Source: Hyaloscypha bicolor E (Eukaryota > Ascomycota > Leotiomycetes > Helotiales > Hyaloscyphaceae). Taken from it: 64,000 bases of DNA. Below, one piece after another: positions 46,007 to 58,385 of the stretch. Positions within the stretch are counted from its first letter, which is position 1. The number at the start of each line of letters is the position of its first letter. A program made the position numbers and the translations under genes. The notes beneath the pieces are model-generated. The model was not told the origin of the DNA. It ran no database searches and saw nothing but the letters and a program-made list of their open reading frames with translations. The stretch is from contig NW_020194626.1 in NCBI RefSeq assembly GCF_002865645.1, forward strand, positions 620,001-684,000, written 5' to 3'.

Positions 46007-47134
46007 ATGCCGCCAACCACTCCGCCCCTCTCCACCATCCTCCCCCCTCTAATCTGCGGCACCGCAACCTTCAACAACCAATACAACACCGACGTTTCCT
46101 CACTCCCTACAAACGCAATCATCGCACGCGCACTCTCGCTGGGCGTGACAGCCTTCGACACATCTCCCTACTACGGGCCCTCCGAGACCCTCCTCGGGCT
46201 CGCCCTCTCCGCCTCCTCCTACCCGCGCTCAACCTACAAGATCCTCACAAAAGTCGGACGCATCGGCGCCTCGGAATTTGACTACAGCCCGGAGTGGATC
46301 CGGTACTCGATCCAGCGTTCTCTCCATCGATTGAAAACGGCGTATTTGGATGTCGTGTATTGCCATGATGTGGAATTCGTTTCGCCGCAGGAGGTTCTGG
46401 TTGCGGTCAGGGAGTTGAGGAGGATCAGGGATGAAGAGGGCACGGTTAAGTATGTGGGGATTAGTGGGTATCCGGTTCCGCTGTTGTGTGAATTGAGTGA
46501 ACTGGTGTTGAAGGAGACGGGCGAGGGATTGGATGCTGTGATGAGTTATGCGAATTTTACATTGCAGAATGAGAGGTTGAAGGGGGGTGTGGAGAGTTTG
46601 AGAGCGGCGGGCGTGGGGTGTGTGCCTAATGCTAGTCCGCTTGGTATGGGATTGTTGAGGAGTAAAGGCGTCCCGGTTGGTGGGAAGGGTGACTTTCATC
46701 CCGCGCCGAAGGAGTTGAGGGGTAGGGTTATGGAGGCGGTGAGGTGGATGGGAAGGAAAGGGGAGAAGTTGGAGGTTGTGAGTATTAGGTGGGGATTGGA
46801 GACTTGGGCGAGAGAGGGTGCTGCTCTTGGTGGGGTGGGAGGCATTGGGGTTAGCGTTATGGGGGTCAGTAATTTGGAGGAGCTGGAGGAGACGATGAGG
46901 GTTTGGAACAGTGTGCTGGATGGCCTACCTGTTCCTGGACGAGAAGTGGCGAAGGAGAACAGGGAGTGGAGTCTGGAGAGGAGGAAAGAGGTTGATAAGT
47001 TGGCGAAAGGCGTTTGGGAGATTCTTGGAGGCTGGAAGGATTATGCTTGGCCGAGTCCAGATGAGGACTATGTGAACATTAGAGTCGTCAAAGGGGTTAT
47101 TGATGATGACCTCTCGAAGGTTAGCAGGTTATAA
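46007..47134 (+). CDS. ARA2: Aldo/keto reductase, D-arabinose dehydrogenase type
   Basis: Intronless, 375 residues. NAD(P)-dependent oxidation of D-arabinose to the lactone, a step toward erythroascorbic acid (family role of ARA2), in the cytosol. The (beta/alpha)8 AKR tetrad is visible: Asp51 and Tyr56 in AFDTSPYYGPSE, Lys82 in ILTKVGRI, and His120 in VVYCHDVEF. Further family blocks are YVGISGYPVPLL, MSYANFTLQN, NASPLGMGLL and GVSVMGVSN. The length fits. The C-terminal SPDEDYVNIRVVKGV is also seen in fungal L-galactose/D-arabinose dehydrogenases. It converges on DAHP synthase with a 259-base gap. Start: ATG after a CT-rich leader; no in-frame ATG upstream in a plausible position. Confidence 0.9.
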   Translation: MPPTTPPLSTILPPLICGTATFNNQYNTDVSSLPTNAIIARALSLGVTAFDTSPYYGPSETLLGLALSASSYPRSTYKILTKVGRIGASEFDYSPEWIRYSIQRSLHRLKTAYLDVVYCHDVEFVSPQEVLVAVRELRRIRDEEGTVKYVGISGYPVPLLCELSELVLKETGEGLDAVMSYANFTLQNERLKGGVESLRAAGVGCVPNASPLGMGLLRSKGVPVGGKGDFHPAPKELRGRVMEAVRWMGRKGEKLEVVSIRWGLETWAREGAALGGVGGIGVSVMGVSNLEELEETMRVWNSVLDGLPVPGREVAKENREWSLERRKEVDKLAKGVWEILGGWKDYAWPSPDEDYVNIRVVKGVIDDDLSKVSRL

Positions 47135-47393
47135 ATAAGCATGGCGTGGAGGTAGGGAGCATAGGACAGGCATTTGAAAATCGAATTTCCATTCGCTGCT
47201 TGAGGCAGTTTCGAGAGTATTCCTGACTATGCCGCTTTATTCTATTCTGCGAAATCATGCAACGAAACTTATATCCATCCCTGGCCCCTTTGGCGCTAGA
47301 ACTGTCCGTTTATAATAAAATCAGTCTTAACTTTTGGAAAAGTAGCAGAGAGTTTCTCCGAACGCCATGCGAAATCCCTCAAACAGGCGAAGC

Positions 47394-48655
<1,262 letters not shown>

Positions 48656-49606
48656 TTTGGAAAGAATGTGTACGATGGGTAATGCAGAGGGAAGGTGAAG
48701 CAATGGAATGCAATACAACTGGTGGGGGTGGTGTTTATTTTTTGCGGGTTGTACGTGAGTCAAAAGGTCGAGGAGAACACTTTTTAGTTTTTAGGCGGGG
48801 TCCGTTGCCGCTGCAGGCTCGACGAATCTCCTCCAGTCGGTCCGAGACAAGAACAACAAAATAGAAAAGTCCACCAGTATACTACTGTACTTGATATGAA
48901 CTGTATTAATTAGAATTTTTAATTTCCCCACCTATAACTAAGTTCATATTCTTAAATTCTTAAATTCTTTATGTCTTTCATATTGCGAGAGATATGATCC
49001 ACGTGATATTTATATACAATAGTCCATATACTTTAACACTAATTCTCAAAACAATAATGTCTTTTATGATAAATCTAATTAATAAGTTTTATTCGCACAC
49101 GTCTATTCTATAATTGCACAATTCGTTAGTAGTTAATTCGGGCTGTGGTTTAACAATTATTGTTGTTTGGTCGGACCGACTATAGAGCCGATGGATTTGG
49201 TACGGAGAATCCCTGCCACCTCCCATCAAACTCCACGGTCTGCACGTGACTTGGTGTGGTTTCCCCTGCAGCCTCGCCTACATCGTTCCTCCCGGTCAAC
49301 AGAGCCCAGACTCGCCTCGCTCAGGCTTCGGCGTCTCAAAACCTTCAACCATCCTGAAACCCTTTTGCAACGGACGCTTCCCCACCCGAGGCTTGTGATG
49401 AGTCTCCGCGCGCTCTCAACCCGAAGATATAGTCTCCAGGGTTCTGCCCACTGACACTTCCTTGAACGCATTTCGAACATTACATCCAACTTACCCAGTG
49501 TGAGGTTGCCAGCCTTGCCGCCCACCTCCAGCTGCATTTCAGACGAACGCGACACAGGATTCGTTCTTCGACGCAAGTTTCCAATCTCCGTTGAGAGTTC
49601 ATCACC
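48656..49606. other. Divergent promoter region with AT-rich island
   Basis: Between the DAHP synthase and the Ser/Pro-rich gene. 48880-49165 is strikingly AT- and TpA-rich against GC-balanced surroundings and is listed as a repeat candidate. The remainder holds promoters. No gene seen. Confidence 0.55.
48880..49165. repeat. AT-rich island, possible RIP-degraded relic
   Basis: About 280 bases dominated by A, T and TpA steps (ATTCTTAAATTCTTAAATTC and similar), with sharp edges. Repeat-induced point mutation in ascomycetes turns CpA into TpA and leaves islands like this where transposons sat. No transposase remnant is readable, so origin is inference. Confidence 0.45.
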
Positions 49607-50536
49607 ATGTTTTCCCATCAGTGGACCAGCCGGAAGCGCGCGAGAGAGGATGAGGAAGAGAACATTCCTTCAGGCTTCAGCGAGCACCGAACGGTAAGGC
49701 TCTTCCCTCAACGCGTCAACTTATCCGTTGCTGATAAACAGTAGAAACGACACATAGCTGCCCTACCTCACCGAACGTCACCCAAACTGGCCCGCAATGT
49801 CTCGCCGACCTTCTCCTTCAACACACACTACACCTCTCAGCCGGCTCCACCGACCATTACACCGGCAGACTCGGACTCGGAAGACACACCGCTGGCAGCG
49901 GAGCCAAGATCGTTCTTTTCGCCCTACTCCTCCTCTCCCACAACAGACACACTCACCCAAAGCGGTTCGCCGTCACCATGGCTAGACAGCACCGGGCCGT
50001 CCCACGACAGCTCACAATCAACCCAGATGTCTGACGCACCTGCCTACTCTGACGACCTCGAAATGACAGACTCCATTCACCTCTCACCGGGCTCGTCCCA
50101 CAATGACCCATCAACCAGTCTCACTGGCCGTATCCCAACACCAATCCATTCATCGTTCGCCCCCTTCATCCGAGCCGAGAAGGCCTCGATGCACCACGAT
50201 GTCGACTTCGCGGATGACGAGGCTATAGTCGATAGGTTCCGCCGTGGCCGGAGACTGCCAAGTCCTATCAGTGAAGGCGAAACAAGCCCAAGTGTCATCG
50301 TGGCAGGATTTGGTGACATGCAGATGGAGGTGGAGAACTCATCCCACCACGACAAGGAGACGCCGACCAAGAAAGGGCATCAACGATCGAAGCATAGTCT
50401 TCGAAACTGGACCGGCTTGGAAATGAGTAGTTCTGCTCAGGGATTGAAGAGAAGCTTCAGTATGGGTTACCGTGCAGATTGTGAGAAGTGCCGGATGAAG
50501 GTCCCAGGTCACTTCAGTCACATAATCACATATTAG
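49607..50536 (+). CDS. Ser/Pro-rich protein with Cys motif at C-terminus
   Basis: 292 residues from exons 49607-49693 and 49745-50536, in phase (donor GTAAGG, acceptor AGTAG). The first exon is basic/acidic (SRKRAREDEEENIPSGF) and the second starts KRHIAALPHRTSPKL, both looking like nuclear-localisation sequence. Most of the chain is low-complexity Ser/Pro/Asp-rich with many possible SP/TP phosphosites (RIPTPIHSS, RRLPSPISEGETSPS). The C-terminus (SMGYRADCEKCRMKVPGHF) has a compact CX2C pair with a following His that could bind metal. No named family recognised; the layout suggests a fungal cell-cycle or nuclear regulatory protein. Start is ATG with the only frame that joins through the intron. 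Confidence 0.75.
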
Positions 50537-50851
50537 TATATAATATCTGGGTGGTCGGATTTGGTACTCTCCCATTGGGATCGAGTTGATAGCGCTTTAG
50601 CGTGCATGGCGTTAGGGGATACGATTTTGAGCATGGGGGTTAGCAGCCCAAATTCTGCGTTATTTGCTAATGATGAATACGAAATGTATCATCTTCTATG
50701 GCAATTGTTTATTTTCTGGAGCATTCTTGACTCATTTTGCCTGATCATAGTCAAAGCTGCGCGCATGTTCTAGGCAAAGATATCAGCCCTGCCACTGGTT
50801 GGAGCCCCACGGTAACATGACGGATGGAAAAAAAAACGTCCATTTTGATTT
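50537..50851. other. Intergenic
   Basis: 3' region of the Ser/Pro-rich gene up to the transposon relic; a short frame 50561-50773 has no support. Confidence 0.5.
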
Positions 50852-51425
50852 GTTGCGCAAGCCAGCATTTTTGCTGCGAACCCCACCAAAACTTTCTCCC
50901 CCTACTTACGTTAATTAATCTGATTAACTCTACTTGCATTATGGGAAAACACGCTACTGACGTTGACAAAACTATCTTCTTAACTCACTTGCTTTATGTT
51001 CACCAAGCTAAAGCTGCACGGAGAGCAGGGCTTGTCAAATCAACTGCAACAGACATTAAGAATGCCGCAGCTGACATGCAAGTGGACCCAAAGGAGGCTT
51101 GACAAAGATGGCATTCTATACCTTGAGCATATTGGTAACTCGCCAGAGATAAATACAAGAGAGGGAGTCTCGATGCCTCTAAGAATAGAGATTATAAGGG
51201 AGTGGAATGCCCCTCATGCAATAGAATGGACTAATCGCGCGTGGAGAGCTAAATGGGAGAAGCTTCCATAAAATAGAATACGCGTTTTAGTCGTAAGGCA
51301 AGCGGCCATTAATAGCCTTATTATATTGTTGAAGGAGGGATGGATTTCATGGATAATACCTCTGTTTTGGTGTGGTTTACTGTGCTGGGGGAGTCGCTCT
51401 GGTGGGGTAAATTCGCTTGTGCAAC
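50852..51425 (+). mobile_element. Deleted Tc1/mariner-like element
   Basis: Imperfect terminal inverted repeats: GTTGCGCAAGC at 50852-50862 and ACCCCACCA at 50880-50888 on the left are mirrored by GCTTGTGCAAC (51415-51425) and TGGTGGGGT (51400-51408) on the right. Inside, ATG 50941 opens 53 codons with a helix-turn-helix-like stretch (RAGLVKSTATDIKNAAADMQ). In another frame (about 51103-51271) lie GNSPEINTREGV and NRAWRAKWEKLP, which look like the C-terminal GNSPDLN and AWRxxWExLP parts of fungal Tc1/mariner transposases. The catalytic core between them is missing. At 574 bases it is a non-autonomous internal-deletion derivative. A TA target duplication is not evident, so ends are approximate. 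Confidence 0.6.
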
Positions 51426-53528
51426 CAGTGAAAATAGACGGGTTTTTTCGCCCGTCGCCTTCGTAATGTATGAAAGGGGTACGTACCTTTGGAGGACCGC
51501 CAGCTACACATCACCCCAGTTACAGTATCTCCCCACAACCCCACCAAAGCTTTTGGGTCCCAGGAGATGAGCTAAAAAAAAAAAGGGCTGTAAATGACGC
51601 AACAGCAGCGCTCACGATACATGAACGATATTCGTTTTTCAAAGCATATATTTTTCCTCTCTAATTTAAGCTACCATAGATACCAAATTCAGACACACTT
51701 CACTACTGTATCTTCAAATTGCTACTCGCAAAATCGAGCGTTCACACCCTCGATTCACAACTTTCACATTTAACACTTACCTTCAAAAGCCCCTCCGACA
51801 TCATAAATTCCCTGAAGAATCTTCGGGGAACCCTTGTCTCCACCCGTTCTGCCCGCCAATCGCCACATCACCGCCAAAACATTCAGCCGTCCCACGCCCT
51901 GTAGAAAATGCTTTGTTGCACATCGTCAGACCGCCCTTATTCTCCCTACGAGGCGAAAAGGGCTGAAGGGCAACAGCTGAGAATCCTTCTTCCCCTTTTA
52001 GGCCCACACTTCGCCCGATCTTAACCTGTGGTTGGTCGGCTGAGCATAGGCTGGAAGAAAAGGACGAAGGGAGGATCGGGCTGAGGGCGAGAAGAGGGCG
52101 ATGAGATGGGTTCTTTGTTGCAGGTCGCACCGTTCGCCGACCGGAATCTCAAAAGACATTCCAGGCGCTCGGGACGAGGGAGGAGGTTCCGCGGTAATGC
52201 ACTATTTTGCAAGTCGCACACAGCGGCCGGGGCTCAGGCCTATCTTGATGACAATCACTCAATCAGCGTCCCATCTGGCGAAGGAGTTTTTAAGTTTGAA
52301 AACCGTCCGGGCAAAACCGTGATCAACCGGTCATGAAGTTGATACATGATTGGAACAAGCTCGTTTTGATGTCTCACGGTCCCTCTTCCAGGTACTGTCA
52401 AAGTCACGAGCTCATCCCATCCGAAAACATCATGCCTTCTGCTGCACGTTTTTCGGAAGGCCACAAAATTTCCTGACCCTTGGAAGGAGTCCATTTTCTG
52501 CATCTCTTCCGCATCTTGCCTAAACAGGACCATGGAGGTGGCCGGAACGTCTTTCTCCAGCCATTCGGCGCATTCCACCTCAGTCCCTCCGGCCAACGTG
52601 ATCCCATGTTTTCAGCCGGCTGTTCCCTATTCCCACGAATCTCAATCCTGGTTGTTGGTTCACAGGTGATACGGAGGCTTGTCCTCGCCGCCGCCGATCT
52701 TCCAAACCGTCGTACGACAGTACGAGGTGTTACCCGAAGAACAGACCGTTTCCACCAGATGGAATCGATTGTGGTACGGAAGGACACCGAGATTTGTCGA
52801 ATCCAGAAGCTGAATTGCGCCACTATCTTCTCGAATCTTGCTCATCGGGAGAAACACGCTCGTTCCTGAGGTTAATCGAGCAATGCTCATTCTATTACTT
52901 AAAGCGAGGCGTTGTATAATTTCGGGCAGTCAAAGTCCTTTCCCAACAGAGCCGTCACGAAGCTCCGAGGTTTAAATGCGCACTCGCCGAATCTGCGCAC
53001 TGCCGCACCTTGCTGCATATACACCGATTTTTCTTCGTTACCAAAGCCTTCCATTCAATCTACTTCACTCAAACCCTCTTCGCCACAAACCATGGACGTG
53101 GCTGGACTCGACATAGCCTCTTCTTGCCAGCATACTTCATGCCCTGTACTATTGGTCAATAGGGAAGTTGTGGGAGGTCAAGTTCCGCGCGAAGTGCAAC
53201 GAAAAGTACTTGCCTGCACACTTGGGCCTGCGGCTAGCAGTCACTGCATTGCCAAATCCATATAACAGGCATCGGATGCTGCCTCTTCATCAATTTGATT
53301 TAATGATCTGATCCATGATCTTGCCGCCGTGGACGGGCAGTCTCCGTGCGGTTCCCATGCAAACTACACACTCCATTGCTTTGCTCAACCACCTTCCTGT
53401 TCCCTTCCTAGCTTCGTACTCATCACCTTCCGCAAGTACATCTTACAAATCATTGCAAGATGCCCGGATCATGGAGAATGTCTCTCCGTATGGATGTGCA
53501 ACAAAGCCTCCGTCCTGCCTATTTACTG
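51426..53528. other. Unresolved stretch, no firm gene
   Basis: Several frames of 70-140 codons overlap on both strands. The only group that looks coding is on the minus strand at 52255-52890 and is listed separately. Nothing else supported. Confidence 0.45.
52255..52890 (-). pseudogene. Uncertain split reading frame
   Basis: Two protein-like pieces on the minus strand. The upstream piece (52890-52660, ATG start) reads GVLPYHNRFHLVETVCSSGN and WKIGGGEDKPPY before a stop. The downstream piece (about 52595-52255, other frame) reads FQGSGNFVAFRKTC, VFGWDELVTLTVPGRGTV and MYQLHDRLITVLPGRF and ends normally. They could be two exons, but I found no canonical acceptor giving the right phase, so a frameshifted gene is as likely. 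No family recognised. Confidence 0.3.
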
Positions 53529-54360
53529 TCAGTCGTTGCAAAGATCCTCCAATATTGCAAGCATCTTCCTCTGAAGCCTAACCAGTTCCACCTCGTCAAT
53601 CATCCCCTTCTCCTCAAGACCGACACTCCCTTCCGTCCCGGACGACTCCTTCCCAGTTGGCCTGACCAAGTCTACCCTAGTCCCAAAGAACGGAACACCA
53701 AGACCTCTGAGCTTCGTGCTCATCTCTTTGACCATCTGCGTCTGAGCCTTGTAGACTTTCATGTCAAAGGTCTCGAGCTCCTTCTCCAACTCTTCTGGAC
53801 TGGTGTTGGACGTTCCTGCCGCAGTGCTACCTCCAACTGCTTTCCTATACGCCGTCAATGAATCGCCAATGGAGAGTGAGAGGAAGTGAACATACAATAC
53901 ATCGTCCAGCTTCTTTTGGCCCTCCTTCCTCGCCTTTTGCCTCTCGATGAGAGCCTTCCTACCCTCCCACCACTGCTCTTCATGCTCATGCTGAACCTTG
54001 ATCATCTAACAGATGTGAGATATTGACTTGTAGGGAGAAGACTAGGGAACGTACCCGTCGAACATCTTGGAGGATACTCTCATGCTTCGCAACTTGCTTC
54101 ATCACACATCGTAGACCGGCTGACCACTCAATGATAGTTGCAGGATCAACCACCTTGGGAGCAGCTGAAGGTGTCGGGGTATGAGATGGCTGCGTAGCTT
54201 GAACGAGACTCTGTTGCCATACTTGCTCCGCGGGGAATGGCGTAGGAAGTGGGTGTGGTTGCGGAGGAGGCTGAACTTGCTGCTGCTGTGCCTGAGGTGC
54301 TAAACTTGCCAGAGTTTTCAAGATGGATGCCAGATCCGGCGTTTGATTGTTGGATGACAT
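53529..54360 (-). CDS. Coiled-coil protein, function unknown
   Basis: 243 residues from exons 54360-54055, 54005-53896 and 53844-53529, all in phase. The N-terminal 70 residues are Gln/Pro-rich (PQAQQQQVQPPPQPHPLP) and probably disordered. From about 75 a conserved-looking helical region follows: IIEWSAGLRCVMKQVAKHES, then HEEQWWEGRKALIERQKARK. After an Ala/Gly/Ser linker, the C-terminal part is again helical (EELEKELETFDMKVYKAQTQ, ELVRLQRKMLAILEDL). Coiled-coil, soluble, no catalytic motif. Orthologue-like proteins exist in filamentous fungi as conserved hypotheticals; I cannot assign a function. Divergent from the COX-assembly-type gene with 387 bases between starts. Confidence 0.82.
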
Positions 54361-54747
54361 GTCTATGGCAGAAATGACTTTTGCCGGTGTCCAGATCTGA
54401 CTTTCAGATTCATAGCCAGACTGTCTTCATCGGCTCACTTCTGACAACTTGTTGGTCCGAAAGCAGTTGGTTGTAGAAAAGTGACACAAGTTTGGAAGAA
54501 TAAATATGGGAGAACCTCTCCCTCAAACACTCACGGGAAATTTGTTGTTGATTTCTGGAAGTTGTGAGGGAATGTTTGCTACAGTACCAGAAGATGTCGG
54601 AGCGTGATCCTGCCGACGCTAAAAATGCCTGGTCATACATCAGGAGATTTTTTGAGCTTCGAATCTCTGTGCAAATGTAAAAGAAAATCACCACCAGCAC
54701 TCCTCTTCGCGTCTCTCTCTGTGACAGGTATATTGATAGTGGTCAAT
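54361..54747. promoter_or_regulatory. Divergent intergenic region
   Basis: 387 bases between start codons of two divergent genes; both promoters and leaders must lie here. No recognisable operator. Confidence 0.4.
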
Positions 54748-55692
54748 ATGCCACGATCAGCAACAGACGCCACGCGCTTCACATCCACGACTCCCCACGC
54801 ATCCGCCAAACCTCCAGCATCGGCTCTAAATCTGCCTGGACGGAGCAACAGCTTACCACCGCGGACACCGGGGCCGCCAGGAGAGACGCCGCAGGAGAAG
54901 GTTAGGAGGTTACGAGCTGCGGCTGATAGAGCGAGGGATGCGCAGATTTCGACGCTCGATAGGTTGCTGGTGAGAGGGCGGGTGTGGGCAGATCGAGCGC
55001 ATCGGTTTACGGCGTTGAGTTTGATTGGAGCTACCGGTATGCCCCTCCCTTACTCTCCGCCCTATATCTCTATCTGTCTAGAGAGGAACTTGGCGAGAAG
55101 AAGAGAATTGGAGCTAATTGGCGTGTAAACAGTTATTGCGGGAGGCTTCACATTCTTTGCGTTAGGAGACATGATGATCTACAACCGCCGCAAACGCGCC
55201 GAGTTCTACGAAGAGCAGAAGGCGCTCAAGGAGAACGCTGTCCGTTCCGCACGCCTCGCTATTGCCGCGGGCGTAGCGTCAGAAGACCAGATAAATTTCA
55301 TAAGGAGGGAAGAGGAGCATGATGGGCAGTTGGAGGCGGCTGCCAAGGCGGCGGCTGCGAAGAAGGGGATCTTTAAGAGGGGGAAGGAATGGTTGTTTTC
55401 TGGGCTGAAGAATGAGGAGCAGGGTGAGGATGTGGGGAGTAGTGAGAGTAGGTTGGGGTATGAGGCGTTGAGTGAAGAGGATGATTCGCTTGGAGAGAGG
55501 GAGAGTGACATTGTGAGGGCGATTGAGGAGAAGAAGATAGTGATCGCGGCGAAGGCTAAGAAAGTCTTTGCGGAGGAGAAAGAGAGACAACGATCAGGCG
55601 GGCCATTAGACCGATTAGGGACGGAGATAGAAGGGGGAAATGGGGAGCCACCAAAAACTGGTGGATGGACCTCATGGATGTCCAGGCGGTGA
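54748..55692 (+). CDS. Cytochrome c oxidase assembly-type protein (PF14880)
   Basis: 282 residues from exons 54748-55036 and 55133-55692, in phase. The N-terminus (SATDATRFTSTTPHASAKPP) and GETPQEKVRRLRAAADRARD, with WADRAHRFTALSLIGAT before the intron and VIAGGFTFFALGDMMIYNRR after it, match the fungal COX14-like 'cytochrome oxidase c assembly' family. One TM segment spans about 90-113. The long Ala/Glu/Lys-rich C-terminal tail (about residues 120-280) is helical and hydrophilic. Expected place is the mitochondrial inner membrane, where family members help complex IV assembly; function here is inferred from the family. Convergent with the small membrane protein at 55916. Confidence 0.85.
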
Positions 55693-55915
55693 TGTATAGA
55701 TTTTGGATCGAAGATTGTACATATGGGAAGGGGTGGTTTGCATGGAATGGCGTTATGCTAGGACATCCCTGTATAATTGGAGATCGAATCGACAAACCAA
55801 CTCCTTTTTACAGCTCCAGTATCTTCAGTGAAGATTGTAACACCCCGAGTAAGTACTCTGACAACGGGGACTCCCTGCATATGGGCACTGTATGCTTCCT
55901 GGCCATACTACTTCA

Positions 55916-56398
55916 TTAAGTATCTTTCAGTTCTTTCTTCCTCCTCCCTCTTCCAAACCACCCACCCCTTTCCTCTTCCGGCTTATTATCCCACAGCCAT
56001 CTAAGCTGGTCTTCCCTAAATCCCTTCATCTCCAATCTTCTCTCTTCCTTCCACTTCTCCAAATCACGTCTCATCTCCTTATCACGCTCCTTCGCCTCTC
56101 GCAGAGCTCTGTCGGCGAACAGTTCATACCACTTCGCGCTTCTGGTCACATCTCTGTCATATGCTATCTGCTCCGCTCTTGTGGGTCTCGTCTCGCTTGA
56201 AAGATCCGCTTCCTTGGGCGTCGTCGCGCCTGCCTGCCTGCAAACTGGCTGATTACAAGCAACAGAAAGGCTTGTGGCAGTGACATTGGGGCTAGTTTTG
56301 GAGGACCAGCTTCCTAATGAGTAGAAAATGTAGGCTATGAGGACGAAGAGGATGAAGGTGGCTAGCGTTTTGGTCGAGGGGTCAAGATCTTTGGCCAT
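55916..56398 (-). CDS. Small single-TM protein, function unknown
   Basis: Intronless, 160 residues. Residues 13-31 are a TM segment (FILFVLIAYIFYSLG). A short Cys-containing spacer (VACNQPVCRQAG) is followed by a long charged helix (about 75-145: ALREAKERDKEMRRDLEKWK and EDQLRWLWDNKPEEE) and a basic end (GRGRRKKELK). Signal-anchor topology. No family recognised. Its place beside the COX-assembly-type gene is compatible with a mitochondrial or ER role, but nothing shows it. Confidence 0.65.
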   Translation of the reverse strand: MAKDLDPSTKTLATFILFVLIAYIFYSLGSWSSKTSPNVTATSLSVACNQPVCRQAGATTPKEADLSSETRPTRAEQIAYDRDVTRSAKWYELFADRALREAKERDKEMRRDLEKWKEERRLEMKGFREDQLRWLWDNKPEEERGGWFGRGRRKKELKDT

Positions 56399-56810
56399 GT
56401 TTTGGGGGGTGGTCTGATTTGAATTGTTAGTGAGTGGAAAGTATGGGAGTTATCTTTTGTATTCATTGATGACATCCACGGTACAAGTGGCTATGGCTGC
56501 TGCGGTATTAAGGCTTTGGCTCGTGATTCAGTGCCGAGTACAGAAATCGGAGAAATAATTGGGCAAGGCTGACTACGAGGCATGTGGTCATGTGGGAGCC
56601 GAGTGAATGGGATCCAATGGGCCCTTCCGGCTTCTAGAAGTTCTAGGAAACCCAAGAATATTGGGTCTTATGCACCGGGCAGTACACCAATTATGAGGCG
56701 CAAGTCTTCCATTGGTTCAATCTGCCTGATGTTCCTCTCTTGACATGGCATCAGCCCGAGATGACCTTTGCCCCTTTGGGTCCTAGCCATGCCCGTAACT
56801 CAGAAATATG
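56399..56810. other. Intergenic
   Basis: 412 bases between two minus-strand genes. Promoter of the small TM protein and 3' end of the GST. No feature seen. Confidence 0.55.
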
Positions 56811-57494
56811 TCAAGGTACCAGCCTTCCATGGCCCCCCAAGCCTCCTTTCCTAAAGGCTTCCAAACTCCAACATTCGTCAACTATCTCTTTCAGAATCGG
56901 CCACTTTCCTAACTCAATACCAACTCTGAGACCACCCTGCACAGCCGGCACCAAGAAAACATCAGCAAGACTAACTTCATTTCCTACACTGTACTTCCCA
57001 CCTCCCTTCTCCTTTCTCCTTGTCTCAAGAAACGTCTCATAAATACTGAAGCCACGCTCATACACCCAACGAGCCCACGTTTCACCATTACCATTGAAAT
57101 CTTGGCCGATCTTCTTACGGATACGGCTGTTTTGCGGTGGTTGAATATCGCAGGCTACAAGAGAAGCAAGCTCCATCACCCTGGCACGCTCTCTGGGTCT
57201 CTCTATTCCAGGTAATAGTGGTGGATCTGGAAAGTGAGCGGACAGGAAGTCGAGAATAGCAGGAGATTGTGTGATTGTGAATTTCTGGCTTGAAGACGCC
57301 TCTACGGTTAGAGAGGGAACGCTGCCGTTTGGGTTGATGGCGAGGTAAGTGGAGGATGACTGTTCGGATTTGGAGATGTCGATGGTGTGGTATATTAAGG
57401 GGATTGATTTTAGGTAAGCTGCGATGCGGATTCTAGCTGAGCAACCGGAGAGAGGTGCTGTGTAGAGATGGAGAGCTTTGAACGTAGCTGCCAT
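56811..57494 (-). CDS. Zeta-type glutathione S-transferase / maleylacetoacetate isomerase
   Basis: Intronless, 227 residues, the usual length. The N-terminal thioredoxin-like domain starts with ALHLYTAPLSGCSARIRIAA, where the SxCSxR motif supplies the glutathione-activating Ser/Cys of zeta GSTs. NPNGSVPSL and ITQSPAILDFL give the cis-Pro and glutathione gamma-Glu-binding Ser. The C-terminal helical domain has DIQPPQNSRI, where the zeta family has its typical PxQN region, and GNEVSLADVFLVPAV. Zeta enzymes isomerise maleylacetoacetate in phenylalanine/tyrosine breakdown. This one lacks gene-cluster partners, so a broader GST role is possible. Start is the first ATG. Confidence 0.87.
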   Translation of the reverse strand: MAATFKALHLYTAPLSGCSARIRIAAYLKSIPLIYHTIDISKSEQSSSTYLAINPNGSVPSLTVEASSSQKFTITQSPAILDFLSAHFPDPPLLPGIERPRERARVMELASLVACDIQPPQNSRIRKKIGQDFNGNGETWARWVYERGFSIYETFLETRRKEKGGGKYSVGNEVSLADVFLVPAVQGGLRVGIELGKWPILKEIVDECWSLEAFRKGGLGGHGRLVP

Positions 57495-58385
57495 GATTTG
57501 ATTTTTAGTGTTCTGTTGAGATAAGTTAGATGGCTGTACTTTTCAAGGTTTAGAACTATTTGCTCTTGCTTGGTCGAGTTGTTGCTCCTTTCACCTCTGA
57601 ACTTGAATTGCGAGCTGGGAAGGAAGGCGCTGGGGGGAAAACAGATTCGAGGCAATTGGAGCACGTCAGTCGCATGGTTGCAGTTACCTTCGAGGTTGCC
57701 TTCAAATCTAAGAAGCCCAGTATTCGAGTTTTAAGTTCGAAGGAAGGTCGCTAAAGAGTTCATAACACCGGAATGTTGGGGATATATCGTATGACTTTCG
57801 GCAGCCGATACCTGTGTAGCTCTTGAGTTTGTCATAACGTTTTTGTGGACGCTCATTGCCGCATTGTATGTCAAATTTGAGGCTGGAGAACTGAAAAGGG
57901 TGTGGTTGTTTCACGGCACGTGACCATTGGGCTAGCAAGCAGTGGGGAGCTACTTTCACAAGATGTCGCGTGCTCAATTCCCACCAAAACATCAACGTCA
58001 ACGACACTGTTGTCCACCTTAAGTAACATGAAACTAGGACTCTGGCGTCCAATGTTGGTACTGATATGCTTTGACCAATCTTCAGCGTTCATTTCCCCCG
58101 TTGAGTCAGTCAAGTGGCAAGCTGCCTCTCCTCGCGGAACCCACGCTTTAGAGCCCAAGCTCTGCGGAGACTGATTGACCAAGGCACTTCAGGACATGTC
58201 GTCAATGGCGTGAGATTTCCAAGATTATAGACTTAATCTCTTCTAGGCATCCCATACCCTTTTGCTATGCAATTCCCACAAGCTCTATCGATATCTTCGA
58301 GAGCAGTTCTGCAACGCCGAACCATTTCCATACCTCCCGAACGCCGTAATAAGTCAGCTTATCAGATCGTCGTCAGGGCAGGACT
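57495..58385. other. Intergenic
   Basis: Promoter of the GST and 3' end of the CCC1-like gene. Frames on both strands at 57708-58182 overlap without motifs; rejected. Confidence 0.55.
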
